Shown here: in pieces, positions 40,007 through 48,658 of the stretch | Layout of the letters: the number at the start of each line of letters is the position of its first letter | How positions within the stretch are numbered: position 1 is the first letter of the stretch | Assembly (NCBI RefSeq): GCF_029945895.1 | Contig: NZ_JAQSDL010000120.1 | Span: 42,215-106,214, forward strand | Direction: 5' to 3' | DNA: 64,000 bases | DNA from: Polaromonas sp. | Lineage (GTDB): Bacteria > Pseudomonadota > Gammaproteobacteria > Burkholderiales > Burkholderiaceae_C | Notes under the pieces: generated by a model | What the model was told of the DNA's origin: nothing | Databases searched by the model: none | Seen by the model: only the letters and a program-made list of their open reading frames with translations | Translations under genes and position numbers: made by a program

Positions 40007-40033
40007 GGCACGGGTGCCGGCCCCGGATTGAGA

Positions 40034-40100
40034 GTGTTTTGTGCCGTCAGCCCTTTGGTGGTGGGCGCAAGCAGCTATCTATTCAGTAGCGTATTTTCCG
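40034..40100 (+). repeat. Dispersed repeat family 2, copy D (3' of ychF)
   Basis: Contains CCGTCAGCCCTTTGGTGGTG, GGGCGCAAGCAGCTATC and CAGTAGCG. Inner stem GCTA/TAGC; no clear outer stem. Sense orientation, ~28 bases after the ychF stop. Confidence 0.7.
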
Positions 40101-40125
40101 TATCACCCAGAGGCCTCCTGCGTCC

Positions 40126-40875
40126 ATGACCGAACCCGTCCGCCTCGCCAAACACCTGGCCCAGATGCTCAACTGCTCGCGCCGCGAAGCTGAGCAGTAC
40201 ATCGAAGGCGGTTGGGTGCGCGTCGATGGCGTGGTTGTGGAGGAGCCGCAGCACCGCGTGCTGGACCAGAAAGTCGAGCTTGACCCGGACGCCAGCCTGC
40301 TGGCGCTGACGCCAGTGACGCTGCTGCTGAACAAGCCGCCGGGCTACGAGGCTGGCCTGGAAGCGGGGAGCAAGCGCCCTGCCAACCCCTCTGCGCACTT
40401 GCTGGTTCCGTCCAACCACGTGAAAGACGACCGATCGGGCATCCGGCCCCTGAAAAAACATGTCAGCGCGCTGACGCTGGCGACACCGCTTGCCACCCCG
40501 GCCAGCGGCCTGGTGGTTTTCACCCAGGACTGGCGCGTGGCGCGCAAGCTCAGCGAGGACGCCGCGGTCATGGAGCACGAGGTCATCGTGGACGTGACCG
40601 GCACCATTGCGCCGGGCGGCCTTCAGCGGCTCAACCGCATCGACCATGGCTTCACCTTCAACGGGGTGTTGTTGCCGCCCGCGAAAGTGAGCTGGCAAAA
40701 CGAGACCCGTCTGCGTTTTGCGCTCAAGGGCGAACGCCCGGGGCAAATTGCCTTTATGTGTGAAAGCGTCGGACTCACGGTGCAGGCGATGAAACGCATC
40801 CGTGTCGGACGTGTCTCCATGAGCAGCCTGCCCGTGGGACAGTGGCGCTATCTGCAGCCACACGAACGGTTTTAA
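40126..40875 (+). CDS. S4-domain pseudouridine-synthase-like protein lacking the catalytic Asp
   Basis: Residues ~4-50 form an S4 RNA-binding domain (RLAKHLAQMLNCSRREAEQY, IEGGWVRVDG). The rest follows the RsuA/RluF fold, with LLLNKPPGYEAGL where families have L-x-x-NKPxG. The catalytic motif (R-L-D-x-x-T/S-x-G-L) reads PLATPASGLVVFTQD, so the Asp position is Ala123; I re-translated the bases (40486-40515) and confirm it. The product is likely an RNA-binding protein without synthase activity, or an enzyme using another residue. It is a single gene between repeat copies D and R3. Confidence 0.8.
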   Translation: MTEPVRLAKHLAQMLNCSRREAEQYIEGGWVRVDGVVVEEPQHRVLDQKVELDPDASLLALTPVTLLLNKPPGYEAGLEAGSKRPANPSAHLLVPSNHVKDDRSGIRPLKKHVSALTLATPLATPASGLVVFTQDWRVARKLSEDAAVMEHEVIVDVTGTIAPGGLQRLNRIDHGFTFNGVLLPPAKVSWQNETRLRFALKGERPGQIAFMCESVGLTVQAMKRIRVGRVSMSSLPVGQWRYLQPHERF

Positions 40876-40909
40876 GGTCGGCGCCGGGCGGCACAGGCGT
40901 AAAAATACA

Positions 40910-41017
40910 AGCAGGGGCCGCGGATCTGGCTTTGCCAGTCCGCAGGCGCAGCGGCCCCTCTTTCAGTGCAAGGGGCAGGGAGCTGCCGCAGGCTCGAAGT
41001 GAGCGACCGTGGGGGCC
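40910..41017 (-). repeat. Dispersed repeat family 1, copy R3 (inverted)
   Basis: Read on the minus strand: GGCCCCCACGGTCGC..., then CTTCGAGCC, then a ~40-base block (GCTGCGCCTGCGGACTGGC ... GATCCGCGGCCCC) that is identical to R1 at 1032-1075. It fills the spacer between the S4 gene and the convergent YqaA-like gene. Confidence 0.85.
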
Positions 41018-41022
41018 ACCTT

Positions 41023-41514
41023 CTACCCGCCCCAAAACCGGATGCTTCCCGGAAAGGCCCAGACCAGTGCGCCTGTCATCGTCACGTAGCGCGCAAATTT
41101 TCCGACGGCCATGTAGGCCACACAGGGCCAGAACGGAAACTTGAGCCAGCCCGCCACCGCGCAAAGCGGGTCGCCGACCCCGGGCAGCCAGGCCAGCAGA
41201 CAGGCTTTGGGCCCCAGCTTTTCCAGCCAGCGGATGGCGCGGCTGTGGTGCGAGGAGTGTGAATACTTGTCCACCACCTTGTGGGCGCCATAACCGAACC
41301 ACCAGTCAAGCGCGCCACCCAGCGTGTTGCCTGCCGTGGCCACCAGCACGGTCGGCCAGAACAGGTGCGGACTGAGCTTGACGAGGCCGAATACCACCGG
41401 CTCGGAACCCAGCGGCAGCAGGGTAGCGGAGATGAACGAGACCACAAACACCGTGCTCAACCCATACTCGGGCAGAGCCAGGGCTTCAATCAGTTGTTGT
41501 ATCCAGAGTTCCAT
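41023..41514 (-). CDS. YqaA-family (VTT/DedA-related) small membrane protein
   Basis: A 163-residue polytopic inner-membrane protein of the SNARE-associated/VTT superfamily. It shows FISATLLPLGSEPVVFGLVK, the conserved loop TAGNTLGGALDWWFGYGAHK and the G-D segment LAWLPGVGDPLCAVAGWLK, which match YqaA. Four hydrophobic helices can be drawn. DedA relatives help membrane homeostasis and lipid scrambling; YqaA's role is not established. Its 3' end abuts repeat R3. Confidence 0.83.
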   Translation of the reverse strand: MELWIQQLIEALALPEYGLSTVFVVSFISATLLPLGSEPVVFGLVKLSPHLFWPTVLVATAGNTLGGALDWWFGYGAHKVVDKYSHSSHHSRAIRWLEKLGPKACLLAWLPGVGDPLCAVAGWLKFPFWPCVAYMAVGKFARYVTMTGALVWAFPGSIRFWGG

Positions 41515-41655
41515 CTGGAGCGAGTATAGGCAGTGCGCCCGTTTCCTGGCGCTGGAGCCGGTTCGCGCACCCTGCTTTCAGATTTAAATTGCTGAAATTT
41601 TGGGCAGTTACAATCGTGCCTCGCTTTTGCGCACCCACACCTGCCTCCCATTTCC

Positions 41656-42726
41656 ATGAACATCGGCCCCTACGTTTTGGCGAACAACCTGTTTGCCGCG
41701 CCGATGGCGGGTGTCACCGACCGGCCGTTCCGGCGTCTGTGCAAGGCCGGGGGGGCGGGTTATGCGGTCAGTGAAATGGTCACCTCGCGGCGTGACCTGT
41801 GGGACACCCTGAAGACCTCGCGCCGCGCCAACCACGACGGTGAAGTCGCGCCGATCGCCGTGCAGATTGCCGGCACCGATGCGCAGATGATGGCCGAGGC
41901 CGCCGCCTACAACATCGACCGCGGCGCGCAGATCATCGACATCAACATGGGCTGCCCGGCCAAGAAGGTCTGCAACAAGTGGGCCGGCTCGGCCCTGATG
42001 CAGGATGAGCCACTGGCTCTGGCCATTGTCGAGGCCGTGGTGGCCGCCTGTACGCCGCGCGGCGTTCCGGTCACCCTGAAGATGCGCACCGGCTGGGCCG
42101 AATCGCATAAAAACGCTGTCGCGCTGGCACGTGTTTTTGAAGGCGCGGGTGTGCAGATGCTCACGGTGCATGGCCGCACACGCGAGCAGGGCTACAAGGG
42201 ACGCGCCGAGTACGACACGATAGCGGCGGTCAAGGCCGCGGTGGCCGTTCCGGTGGTTGCCAACGGCGACATCGATACACCTGAGAAAGCCCGCGATGTG
42301 CTGGCCTACACAGGCGCCGATGCGGTGATGGTGGGCCGGGCCGCCCAGGGCCGCCCCTGGATTTTCCGGGAAATTGCGCATTTTCTGCAGACCGGCACGC
42401 ATCTTGCGCCGCCGCTGGTGGCCGAGGTCAAACGCCTGCTGCTCGACCACCTGCTGGATCACTATGCACTGTACGGCGACTTCAGCGGTGTGCGCTCCGC
42501 GCGCAAGCACATCGGCTGGTACGTCAGGACGCTGCCTGGTGGCGAGGCGTTCCGCAGCCGCATGAACCTGCTGGAAGACAGTGAGGCACAGTGGCAGGCG
42601 GTGGCAGACTTTTTTGACGGGCTGGGCCAGTGCATGGACCGCATGCCCGTGGTGGGGAGCGGCATGGCGCAGCCGGCCGTCGGCGACAATGCAGGACAGA
42701 AAAAGAAGGAGGGAGAGCTCGCATGA
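41656..42726 (+). CDS. dusB: tRNA-dihydrouridine synthase B
   Basis: An FMN enzyme that reduces specific uridines in the tRNA D-loop. The N-terminal TIM barrel has APMAGVTDRPFRRLC, the catalytic Cys in NMGCPAKKVCNKWAGSALM, and the FMN-binding VVANGDIDTPEKA and GADAVMVGRAAQGRPW. The helical C-terminal domain ends in an extended tail. It overlaps the fis ATG by 4 bases, reproducing the dusB-fis operon widespread in proteobacteria; upstream 41515-41655 should hold the growth-rate-regulated promoter. Confidence 0.96.
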   Translation: MNIGPYVLANNLFAAPMAGVTDRPFRRLCKAGGAGYAVSEMVTSRRDLWDTLKTSRRANHDGEVAPIAVQIAGTDAQMMAEAAAYNIDRGAQIIDINMGCPAKKVCNKWAGSALMQDEPLALAIVEAVVAACTPRGVPVTLKMRTGWAESHKNAVALARVFEGAGVQMLTVHGRTREQGYKGRAEYDTIAAVKAAVAVPVVANGDIDTPEKARDVLAYTGADAVMVGRAAQGRPWIFREIAHFLQTGTHLAPPLVAEVKRLLLDHLLDHYALYGDFSGVRSARKHIGWYVRTLPGGEAFRSRMNLLEDSEAQWQAVADFFDGLGQCMDRMPVVGSGMAQPAVGDNAGQKKKEGELA

Positions 42727-42959
42727 GCAAGAAACACATCGAAGAGTGCGTACGCACCAGCCTGGAAGTTTATTTCAGGGACCTGCGCGGCACCGAACCT
42801 GATGGCATGTACGACATGATGGTGAGGGTGGTCGAAAAGCCGTTGCTGGAGGTGGTGATGCAGCATGCCGACCACAACCAGTCACGTGCGGCCGAATGGC
42901 TGGGCCTGAACCGCAACACCCTGCGCAAAAAACTCCTTGAACACAAACTGATCAAGTGA
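42723..42959 (+). CDS. fis: Fis nucleoid-associated regulator
   Basis: A 78-residue Fis-family DNA-bending protein. The C-terminal helix-turn-helix reads [20 protein letters not shown]. The N-terminal part is shorter than E. coli Fis (98 residues) and lacks most of the beta-hairpin arm used to contact Hin/Gin invertases, as is usual in beta-proteobacteria. Coupled to dusB by an ATGA overlap; purH follows 53 bases later in the same direction. Confidence 0.95.
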   Translation: MSKKHIEECVRTSLEVYFRDLRGTEPDGMYDMMVRVVEKPLLEVVMQHADHNQSRAAEWLGLNRNTLRKKLLEHKLIK

Positions 42960-43012
42960 CCCCAAGTGACCCGGCCATCGCATCCCATCCCCCAAAAAAA
43001 CCAAAGACACGC

Positions 43013-44584
43013 ATGAACGCCCTGATATCCGTCTCCGACAAAACCGGCATTGTTGACTTTGCACGTGCGCTGCACGCGCTGGGCATCAAGCTGATTTCCA
43101 CCGGCGGCACCGCCAAGCTGCTGGCTGACGAGAAGCTGCCCGTGACCGAGGTCGCTGAACTGACCGGTTTCCCCGAGATGCTGGACGGCCGCGTCAAGAC
43201 CCTGCACCCCATGGTGCACGGCGGCCTGCTGGCGCGCCGCGATGTGCCCGAACACGTGGCCGCGCTGAAAACCCACGGCATAGACACGATAGACCTGCTG
43301 GTCGTCAACCTTTACCCGTTTGAAGCGACCGTCGCCAGGCCCGGCTGCACGCTGGAAGACGCGATAGAAAACATAGACATCGGTGGCCCGGCCATGGTGC
43401 GTTCAGCCGCCAAGAACTGGAAGGATGTCGGTGTGCTGACCGACGCCTCGCAATACGCCGGCGTGCTGGAGGAGCTCAAGACGGCCGGCAAACTCAGCGA
43501 CGCGACGAAGTTCACCCTGGCTGTGGCCGCCTTCAATCGCATCAGCCAGTACGACGGCGCCATCAGCGACTACCTCTCTGGCATCCAGCCGGGCGGTGCG
43601 CACGGCCTGTTTCCCGGCCAGTCCAACGGCCGCTTCGTCAAGGTGCAGGACCTGCGTTACGGCGAAAACGCACACCAGCAGGCTGCGCTGTACCGCGACC
43701 TGTACCCGGCGCCGGGTTCACTCGTGACCGCCAGACAACTGCAGGGCAAGGAGCTCTCCTACAACAACATCGCCGACGCCGACGCCGCCTGGGAGTGTGT
43801 CAAGAGTTTTTCAGGTTCGGCCTGCGTCATCGTCAAACACGCCAACCCCTGCGGCGTGGCTCTGGGCAAGGACGCGCTGGAGGCCTACAGCAAGGCCTTC
43901 AAGACCGACCCGACCTCGGCCTTCGGCGGCATCATCGCGCTGAACTGCACGCTCGACGAAGCGGCGGCGCAGCAGATCTCCAAACAGTTTGTCGAGGTGT
44001 TGATGGCCCCGGGCTTCACGCCAGAAGCACTCGAGGTCTTCAAAACCAAGGTCAATGTGCGGATCCTGCAGATCGACCTGCCACCGGGTGGCAACACGGC
44101 GTGGCAACAGGGCCGTAACCTGATGGACATCAAACGCGTCGGCTCCGGCCTCTTGATGCAGACCGCCGACAACCACGACCTGGCGCTGGCCGACATCAAG
44201 GTGGTCAGCAAGCTGCAGCCGACGCCGGCCCAGCTGCAGGACCTGATGTTCGCCTGGAAGGTCGCCAAATACGTCAAGTCCAACGCCATCGTGTTCTGTG
44301 CCGATGGCATGACCATGGGTGTGGGCGCCGGGCAGATGAGCCGCCTGGACTCGGCGCGTATTGCCAGCATCAAGGCCGGGCATGCCGGCCTGTCGCTCAA
44401 GGGCACGGCCGTTGCAAGCGACGCTTTCTTTCCTTTCCGCGACGGCCTCGACGTGGTGGTCGATGCGGGTGCGAACTGCGTGATCCAGCCGGGCGGCAGC
44501 ATGCGTGACCAGGAAGTGATCGATGCGGCCGACGAACGCGGCGTGGTGATGGTGCTCAGTGGGGTGCGGCACTTTCGCCATTGA
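43013..44584 (+). CDS. purH: Bifunctional AICAR formyltransferase/IMP cyclohydrolase
   Basis: PurH performs the last two steps of IMP synthesis. The N-terminal MGS-like cyclohydrolase domain begins [18 protein letters not shown] and includes STGGTAKLL and [15 protein letters not shown]. The C-terminal transformylase has [14 protein letters not shown], the catalytic [11 protein letters not shown] and [15 protein letters not shown] 43013 matches family starts; 19 upstream open codons are not conserved. The length is 523 residues. Followed by a family-2 repeat and then the convergent hemL. Confidence 0.97.
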   Translation: MNALISVSDKTGIVDFARALHALGIKLISTGGTAKLLADEKLPVTEVAELTGFPEMLDGRVKTLHPMVHGGLLARRDVPEHVAALKTHGIDTIDLLVVNLYPFEATVARPGCTLEDAIENIDIGGPAMVRSAAKNWKDVGVLTDASQYAGVLEELKTAGKLSDATKFTLAVAAFNRISQYDGAISDYLSGIQPGGAHGLFPGQSNGRFVKVQDLRYGENAHQQAALYRDLYPAPGSLVTARQLQGKELSYNNIADADAAWECVKSFSGSACVIVKHANPCGVALGKDALEAYSKAFKTDPTSAFGGIIALNCTLDEAAAQQISKQFVEVLMAPGFTPEALEVFKTKVNVRILQIDLPPGGNTAWQQGRNLMDIKRVGSGLLMQTADNHDLALADIKVVSKLQPTPAQLQDLMFAWKVAKYVKSNAIVFCADGMTMGVGAGQMSRLDSARIASIKAGHAGLSLKGTAVASDAFFPFRDGLDVVVDAGANCVIQPGGSMRDQEVIDAADERGVVMVLSGVRHFRH

Positions 44585-44600
44585 AACCCGGGTTTCATAG

Positions 44601-44685
44601 GTAAAAAATGCCTGCAGCCCTTATTCCACGGGCGCTACCAGCTATGTAATCAGTAGCAGACTGAGCGCCCGCCGGGCTGGCTTGG
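44601..44685 (+). repeat. Dispersed repeat family 2, copy E (3' of purH)
   Basis: Contains AAAAAATGCCTGCAGCCC, CACGGGCGCTACCAGCTATG and CAGTAGCAGACTGAGCGCCC. The outer stem GGGCGCT/AGCGCCC is a perfect 7 bp; the inner stem is GCTA/TAGC. It starts ~16 bases after the purH stop codon in the sense orientation. Confidence 0.78.
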
Positions 44686-44719
44686 CCGAAGTCTTCTCTT
44701 TGGCCGGCTTGTGCGGCGT

Positions 44720-46036
44720 TCAGCGCGCAGCGAAAAACCGGGCGGCGGCCCCGACGGTTTCGGCGATGTCTTCCGCTGTGTGCGCCGAACTTACAAAACC
44801 GGCTTCATACAGCGCCGGTGCGTAATACACGCCTTGATCCAGCATCGCATGGAAGAAGCGGTTGAAGGCCGGGCTGTCGGTCGTCATCACCGTGGCGTAG
44901 TTTTGTGGCAACTGGTCGAGCAGGAAAAAACCGAACATGCCGCCTTCGCTGTCGCCGCAGAAAGCCACGTCCGCCTGGGCGGCGGCTTGCTTCAGGCCGC
45001 TGACCAGGCTGCGGGTGCGTTCGCCCAGCGCTTCATAAAAACCGGGCTTTTGCAATTCACGCAGGGTCGCCAGTCCGCAGGCCGTGGCCACCGGGTTGCC
45101 CGACAGCGTGCCGGCCTGGTAGACCGAACCCAGAGGTGCCAGCAGCTCCATCACCGCTCGGGTGCCGCCAAAGGCTGCCATGGGCATGCCGCCACCTATC
45201 ACCTTGCCCAATGCGGTCATGTCGGGTTGGAAGCCGGGAATGCTCTGGGCATACAGGCTTTGCGCGCCGCCGAGGGCAACGCGAAAGCCGGTCATGACTT
45301 CGTCGAACACCAGCAGCGCGCCGTATTGGGTGCAGAGTTCGCGGCAGCGTTTCATGAAGGGAACGCTGGCGCGCACAAAGTTCATGTTGCCGGCGATCGG
45401 CTCGATCATCAGGCAGGCAATCTCCTTGCCGTGTATTGAAAAAGCTTCTTCCAGCTGGGCGATGTGGTTGTACTCGAGCACCAGCGTGTGCTGCACGACC
45501 TCAGGCGGTACACCTGCGCTGGTCGGGCTTCCGAAAGTGGCCAGACCCGAGCCGGCTTTCACCAGCAACGCGTCGGAGTGACCGTGGTAGCAGCCCTCGA
45601 ACTTGATGATCTTGCTGCGACCGGTGGCGCCACGCGCCAGCCGGATCACGCTCATCGTGGCTTCCGTTCCGGAACTCACCAGGCGCAGCATCTCGATGGA
45701 CGGCACGAGCTTGACGATCTCCTCGGCCAGCTCCACTTCGCGTTCGGTCGGTGCGCCATAGGAAAAGCCCTCGAGCACGGCCTTTTGCACCGCCTCGACG
45801 ACGGCGGGGTGCCCATGGCCCAGGATCATCGGGCCCCAGGAGCCGATGTAGTCGATGTAGCGCTGGCCGTCGGCGTCCCAGAAATGGGCGCCCTGGGCGC
45901 GCTGCACGAATCGCGGGATACCGCCGACGGCCTTGAAGGCGCGTACCGGCGAATTGACACCGCCGGGAATCAGTTTTTTGGCGCGCTCGAACAGCGCTGC
46001 ATTGCGGGAGGTGTCGGGACTAGTGTTTGGTGCCAT
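44720..46036 (-). CDS. hemL: Glutamate-1-semialdehyde 2,1-aminomutase
   Basis: This PLP enzyme makes 5-aminolevulinate in the C5 tetrapyrrole pathway. The PLP lysine is in [19 protein letters not shown]. Other features are the N-terminal [29 protein letters not shown], and [15 protein letters not shown] 46036 gives [19 protein letters not shown] and overlaps the end of thiD by 17 bases, so thiD-hemL are co-transcribed. The length of 438 residues is normal. Confidence 0.96.
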   Translation of the reverse strand: MAPNTSPDTSRNAALFERAKKLIPGGVNSPVRAFKAVGGIPRFVQRAQGAHFWDADGQRYIDYIGSWGPMILGHGHPAVVEAVQKAVLEGFSYGAPTEREVELAEEIVKLVPSIEMLRLVSSGTEATMSVIRLARGATGRSKIIKFEGCYHGHSDALLVKAGSGLATFGSPTSAGVPPEVVQHTLVLEYNHIAQLEEAFSIHGKEIACLMIEPIAGNMNFVRASVPFMKRCRELCTQYGALLVFDEVMTGFRVALGGAQSLYAQSIPGFQPDMTALGKVIGGGMPMAAFGGTRAVMELLAPLGSVYQAGTLSGNPVATACGLATLRELQKPGFYEALGERTRSLVSGLKQAAAQADVAFCGDSEGGMFGFFLLDQLPQNYATVMTTDSPAFNRFFHAMLDQGVYYAPALYEAGFVSSAHTAEDIAETVGAAARFFAAR

Positions 46037-46976
46037 TGGTGGGTAGGTCAAAGGGAGGCAGGGGGAGCAGGGGGGTGTCCGGATCGCTGTCATCGTCGCC
46101 AGCGTCCATGGCGTCTTCTTCAGTCTGGGCCCAGAACAGCCGGTCAGGCACGATATGGCCCATGCCGGGGTGAAAACCGGCGTCCAGGCTGTGATCGAGA
46201 TAAGTCAGCGCTTCGGCCGTCGCGGCCTGCAGGTTGTGGCCGTTGGCGAGCAGTGCCGTCAGTGCGGCTGTCAGCGTGTCGCCGGCACCGGCAAACACTG
46301 CCTCGAAACGTTCGAATTTTTCGCTGTAGAGAATGGCCTGCGGCGTGGCCAGCACGTTGTCAATGAACTGTTCGGGCAGGGGCACGCCGGTTACCAGCGT
46401 GTAGGGCACGCCGAACTCGGAAGCGGCCTTGGCGATATCACGTGCCGACGGGCTCTTGTCGCCGGTCCAGTCCGGCAGCAACCAGCGCCACAGGCTGCTG
46501 TGGTTGCCCACCAGCACGGTGGTTTGCGGCAGCATCAGTTCGCGAAACGCGTCGAGATAGCTGTCGATCGCCTCTTCTTCCCACCACGACAGGTTGGGCA
46601 TGTAGGCAATCAGCGGCACATCGGCATAGTCCGATGCAATTTCTGCAATCGCGCTGATGGTTTCCGGGCTTCCGACAAAACCGACCTTGATGGCGGCAAC
46701 GGGCATGTCTTCCAGTGCCGTGCGGGCCTGCTCGGTCACCGCCTCCTCATCAAAGGAAACATGATCGAAAATCTCGGCCGTATCACGCACATAGGCGCCA
46801 GTGACAACCGCCAGCGCATGGGCGCCAGCGGATGTGATGGCGCTGATGTCCGCCGTCAGGCCGCCAGCGCCGCTGGGGTCGTTGGCGTTGAAGCTCATCA
46901 CGCAGGCTGGAGAGGTTTCGCTGTCCTCTGTTTCCATTAGCGGGCTATCCAGAGGAGTGGGGGTGGGGTTTGCCAT
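46020..46976 (-). CDS. thiD: Hydroxymethylpyrimidine/phosphomethylpyrimidine kinase
   Basis: A ribokinase-fold enzyme of thiamin pyrimidine synthesis and salvage. The N-terminal [20 protein letters not shown] holds the substrate site, and the C-terminal [18 protein letters not shown] the anion hole and catalytic Asp. Compared with classical ThiD (GSDSSGGAG), the substrate loop is NANDPSGAG, the variant seen in beta-proteobacteria, and the C-terminus has an acidic extension ([15 protein letters not shown]). ATG 46976 is 83 bases from the divergent rubredoxin gene. No THI-box (TPP riboswitch) fits in that short gap. Confidence 0.9.
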   Translation of the reverse strand: MANPTPTPLDSPLMETEDSETSPACVMSFNANDPSGAGGLTADISAITSAGAHALAVVTGAYVRDTAEIFDHVSFDEEAVTEQARTALEDMPVAAIKVGFVGSPETISAIAEIASDYADVPLIAYMPNLSWWEEEAIDSYLDAFRELMLPQTTVLVGNHSSLWRWLLPDWTGDKSPSARDIAKAASEFGVPYTLVTGVPLPEQFIDNVLATPQAILYSEKFERFEAVFAGAGDTLTAALTALLANGHNLQAATAEALTYLDHSLDAGFHPGMGHIVPDRLFWAQTEEDAMDAGDDDSDPDTPLLPLPPFDLPTNGTKH

Positions 46977-47059
46977 AGGGCTGGAATTTTGCCTCGTAAG
47001 CGAATAAGCAACGCCGCCTCGATACAATTGTTGCATTCTATTCGAAGGCAACTTAAGCT

Positions 47060-47233
47060 GTGACTCAATCAATGACCTGGATGTGTTTAATTTGTGGGTG
47101 GATCTATGACGAAGCAACCGGTGCGCCAGAACACGGCATAGCGGCAGGCACACCTTGGGCCCAGGTACCGATGAACTGGACCTGTCCCGAATGCGGCGCG
47201 CGCAAGGAAGACTTCGAAATGGTTGAAATCTGA
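47060..47233 (+). CDS. rubA: Rubredoxin
   Basis: A short (53-57 residue) electron carrier. The two iron-binding CxxC pairs are CLICGWIYDE and CPECGARKEDFE, separated by a typical 29-residue spacer with APEHGIAAGTPW and VPMNWTC. The start is either GTG 47060 (weak GAAGG 11 bases upstream) or ATG 47072; the latter gives MTWMCLICG, like homologues. It precedes pilG by 77 bases and is divergent from thiD, an order common in Burkholderiales. The electron-transfer partner is unknown. Confidence 0.92.
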   Translation: MTQSMTWMCLICGWIYDEATGAPEHGIAAGTPWAQVPMNWTCPECGARKEDFEMVEI

Positions 47234-47310
47234 ATGGTCGCGCCAGGTGTCTAAACAAAACGCGCGGGGGGCGGTGCCGGGCCGGCGACGCGGTACAAGG
47301 AGCACAGTCA

Positions 47311-47709
47311 GTGAGTAATACCAGTTCGGGTCTCAAGGTCCTGGTCATCGACGACAGCAACACGATCCGGCGCAGCGCGGAGATTTTCCTCAAGCAGGGA
47401 GGCCATGAGGTGCTCCTGGCGGAGGACGGCTTTGACGCACTCTCCAAAGTCAACGACTACCTGCCTGACTTGATCTTTTGCGACATCCTGATGCCACGTC
47501 TGGACGGTTATCAGACCTGCGCCATCATCAAGCGCAACCCGAAATTTTCCAATGTCCCGATTGTGATGCTGTCTTCCAAGGACGGGGTTTTCGACAAGGC
47601 GAGAGGCAGGATGGTCGGCTCGCAGGACTACCTGACCAAACCATTTACCAAAGACCAGTTGCTGCACACCGTTCAGGAACTGGGCAGCGCAAAACAAGGA
47701 GTAGCGTGA
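47311..47709 (+). CDS. pilG: Twitching motility response regulator PilG
   Basis: A single-domain CheY-like receiver of the Pil-Chp system. It has the acidic pair and loop LVIDDSNTIRR, phosphoacceptor Asp in IFCDILMPRLDG, Thr/Ser in VMLSSKDG and Lys in YLTKPF. The length of 132 residues is typical. The start codon is GTG 47311 with AAGGAG upstream. Its stop overlaps the pilH ATG by one base. In Pseudomonas, PilG promotes pilus extension and cAMP signalling; the same role is inferred. Confidence 0.92.
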   Translation: MSNTSSGLKVLVIDDSNTIRRSAEIFLKQGGHEVLLAEDGFDALSKVNDYLPDLIFCDILMPRLDGYQTCAIIKRNPKFSNVPIVMLSSKDGVFDKARGRMVGSQDYLTKPFTKDQLLHTVQELGSAKQGVA

Positions 47710-48074
47710 TGACGATTAAAAAAATACTGATTGTGGATGACTCTAAAACGGAGTTGATGTTCATGACCGACCTGCTGGTCAAAAAAGGTTTTGCCGTGAA
47801 AACCGCTGAGAACGCGGAAGATGCCTTTCGTCGGCTGGCCGAGGAAAAGCCTGACCTGATCCTGATGGACGTGGTGATGCCCGGGCAAAATGGTTTTCAA
47901 CTCACGCGCGCCATTACCCGGGACCCCCTGTACGCAGACGTGCCCATCATCATGTGTACCAGTAAAAATCAGGAAACCGACCGCGTCTGGGGCATGCGCC
48001 AGGGCGCCAAGGACTACATCACCAAGCCGGTGGATGCTGACGACCTGATGGCCAAAATCAAGGCGCTGGGCTGA
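47709..48074 (+). CDS. pilH: Twitching motility response regulator PilH
   Basis: The second single-domain receiver of the Pil-Chp pathway (121 residues), with LIVDDSKTELMF, phosphoacceptor in ILMDVVMPGQNG, and TSKNQETDRVWGMRQGAKDYITKP, whose DRVWGMRQGA stretch is a PilH hallmark. Translation is coupled to pilG. In Pseudomonas PilH opposes PilG, acting on retraction or as a phosphate sink. Confidence 0.93.
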   Translation: MTIKKILIVDDSKTELMFMTDLLVKKGFAVKTAENAEDAFRRLAEEKPDLILMDVVMPGQNGFQLTRAITRDPLYADVPIIMCTSKNQETDRVWGMRQGAKDYITKPVDADDLMAKIKALG

Positions 48075-48097
48075 TCCCGCACCGAACCCTCTAAAGC

Positions 48098-48628
48098 ATG
48101 GCCAACCGACAAGCGCTAAGAGAACTGCAAAGCCGTCTCGCCGACAGGCTGAAGGCGGCCAAGACCCAGGGTGTTTCGGCGTCCTGGCTGGCCGTCGAGG
48201 CGGGGGGTGAAAAATACCTCTTCCCCCTGAATCAGTCCGGAGAAATCTTTCCCTGGGTCAGTGCGCAGAATGTGCCCTACACGCAAGCCTGGTTTGCCGG
48301 TGTGGCCAATCTGCGTGGCGGCCTGTATGGCGTGGTTGATCTGGCGAGTTTTGTGACCGGGAAAATGCCGCCGGCGCGCAGTGAGCTGGCACGTACCGAG
48401 TCGCGGCTGGTGGCCCTCAACAGTGCGCTGGAGATCAATTGCGCCTTGCAGATCGACAAGCTGGCCGGCCTGCGTAACTCGGAAGCGTTCACGGACTTTG
48501 CAGAAAGATCGCCCGACGCGCCGGAGTTTTTCGGCCACAGCTATGTGGATTCGAACGGTACGCATTGGCAGGAAATCAACCTGCAGTTGCTGGCGCAACA
48601 AGCCCATTTCTTGACCATCAGCGCCTAG
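48098..48628 (+). CDS. pilI: CheW-like adaptor PilI
   Basis: A CheW-domain scaffold linking the PilJ receptor to the PilL kinase. The beta-barrel fold is recognisable in SWLAVEAGGEKYLFPLNQSG and the conserved VANLRGGLYGVVDLASF, which replaces the VxNLRGxVVPVxDL of chemotaxis CheW. The length is 176 residues. It lies 23 bases after pilH and 30 before pilJ in one operon. Confidence 0.9.
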   Translation: MANRQALRELQSRLADRLKAAKTQGVSASWLAVEAGGEKYLFPLNQSGEIFPWVSAQNVPYTQAWFAGVANLRGGLYGVVDLASFVTGKMPPARSELARTESRLVALNSALEINCALQIDKLAGLRNSEAFTDFAERSPDAPEFFGHSYVDSNGTHWQEINLQLLAQQAHFLTISA

Positions 48629-48658
48629 CGCTATCACGTTTTTCCCGGAAGGCTCACC

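Noticed and set aside
46977..47059. Possible TPP riboswitch upstream of thiD
   Set aside because: The thiD-rubredoxin gap is only ~83 bases and has no THI-box motif.
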